A stretch of DNA of 6,469 nucleotides, taken from NCBI GenBank assembly GCA_017881545.1, contig JADGQU010000141.1, forward strand, positions 1-6,469, written 5' to 3'. The DNA is from Gemmatimonadaceae bacterium (lineage in GTDB: Bacteria; Gemmatimonadota; Gemmatimonadetes; Gemmatimonadales; Gemmatimonadaceae). Shown here piece after piece: positions 6,079 to 6,469 of the stretch. Position 1 is the first letter of the stretch. Every line of letters begins with the position of its first letter. The position numbers and the translations under genes were made by a program. The notes beneath the pieces are model-generated. The model saw only the letters and a program-made list of their open reading frames with translations. It did no database searches and had not been told where the DNA came from.

Positions 6079-6469
6079 ATGGCTGAGAAGGAGCCGGTCT
6101 CGCTGGACGCGCTCAATGGCCTCCTGAAGGAGCGCCAGAGATATGAGGAGTGGCTTGCGGCGCTGGAAGAAAAGCGCGCGAACACTTCCGCATCCGTGTA
6201 TCAGCGCGTTCAGGCGGATTACAAGTCCCGCTTGCGCGAAGTCTCGAGCAAGCTGGCGGAGCGTGCCGGCGAGCTGCGCGAGAACATCGACGCGTTGACG
6301 CTGAAGCTCGAAGACGTCTCACGCCAGGAATCGCAGCAGCGCGATGCGCGGCAGGAAGCCGAGCTGCGCGCCGCGGTCGGAGAGTACACCGACAAGCAGT
6401 GGAAAGAGATCGGCGGCGCCTGGGACAAGGAGCTGGCGCGTCTCGTCAAGGAGAAGGCGGCACTCGAGG
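6079..6469 (+). CDS. Helical, probably coiled-coil protein of unknown function (3' partial)
   Basis: The first 130 residues are visible and the frame is open at the window end. I do not recognise the family. The sequence is rich in Glu, Arg, Lys, Gln, Ala and Leu, has no Cys and, after the start, almost no Pro. Two long helices are likely: about 9-34 (LKERQRYEEWLAALEEKR at 16-33) and about 40-100, separated by NTSAS; a third may follow Trp108 and Trp115. Leu/Val/Ala spacing in the second (LREVSSKLAERAGELRENI, 52-70) suggests a coiled coil. There is no signal peptide or membrane segment in the visible part, so this region is probably cytoplasmic. It starts 5 bp after the pyrC stop with a good Shine-Dalgarno, so it should be transcribed with the pyr genes, but nothing visible links it chemically to pyrimidine synthesis. 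It may carry another domain in the unseen C-terminus. Confidence 0.82.
   Translation, partial: MAEKEPVSLDALNGLLKERQRYEEWLAALEEKRANTSASVYQRVQADYKSRLREVSSKLAERAGELRENIDALTLKLEDVSRQESQQRDARQEAELRAAVGEYTDKQWKEIGGAWDKELARLVKEKAALE

Overview
This window looks like a chromosomal stretch from a GC-rich environmental bacterium. By eye, codon third positions are mostly G or C, genes are packed with 1-4 bp overlaps, and one start codon is GTG. The gene set (a pyrR-pyrB-pyrC block next to an MHS-type transporter and a class A beta-lactamase-like serine hydrolase) and the protein style are compatible with Gemmatimonadota or a similar soil phylum. That placement is an impression and not a demonstrated assignment. 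I see no tRNA, rRNA, CRISPR array, insertion sequence or phage gene, and no gene-free stretch longer than about 75 bases.

Left block, bases 1-2539, plus strand. It holds the C-terminal half of a major facilitator transporter (its start lies outside the window), a secreted class A beta-lactamase-family serine hydrolase, and a 3-hydroxyisobutyrate-dehydrogenase-family NAD(P)-dependent reductase. The first two genes overlap by ATGA and the next two share one base (TGATG), so the three are almost certainly co-transcribed and translationally coupled. The pathway they serve is not evident.

Middle, bases 2566-3153, minus strand. A small protein with an HEAMH zinc-metallopeptidase signature converges on the reductase gene with a gap of only 26 bp. 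A 72-bp AT-richer gap (3154-3225) separates its start from the divergently read pyrimidine operon. Both genes leaving this gap lack a Shine-Dalgarno sequence, and both have a TANNNT hexamer exactly 6 bases before the ATG, which suggests leaderless transcripts in both directions.

Right block, bases 3226-6469, plus strand. pyrR (regulator/uracil phosphoribosyltransferase), pyrB (aspartate carbamoyltransferase) and pyrC (dihydroorotase) are joined by 4-bp overlaps (GTGA, ATGA). The latter two catalyse consecutive steps of de novo UMP synthesis: carbamoyl phosphate + aspartate to carbamoyl-aspartate, then to dihydroorotate. All recognisable active-site residues are present. Five bases after pyrC a helical, probably coiled-coil protein of unknown function begins and runs off the window end.

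Most of the window is ordinary metabolism. The points worth a second look are the divergent leaderless-looking promoter pair, the lack of room for a classical PyrR attenuator upstream of pyrR, the unusual SSN/omega-loop region of the beta-lactamase homologue, the unassigned metallopeptidase, and the coiled-coil protein attached to the pyr operon. I did not find a convincing undescribed multi-gene system.
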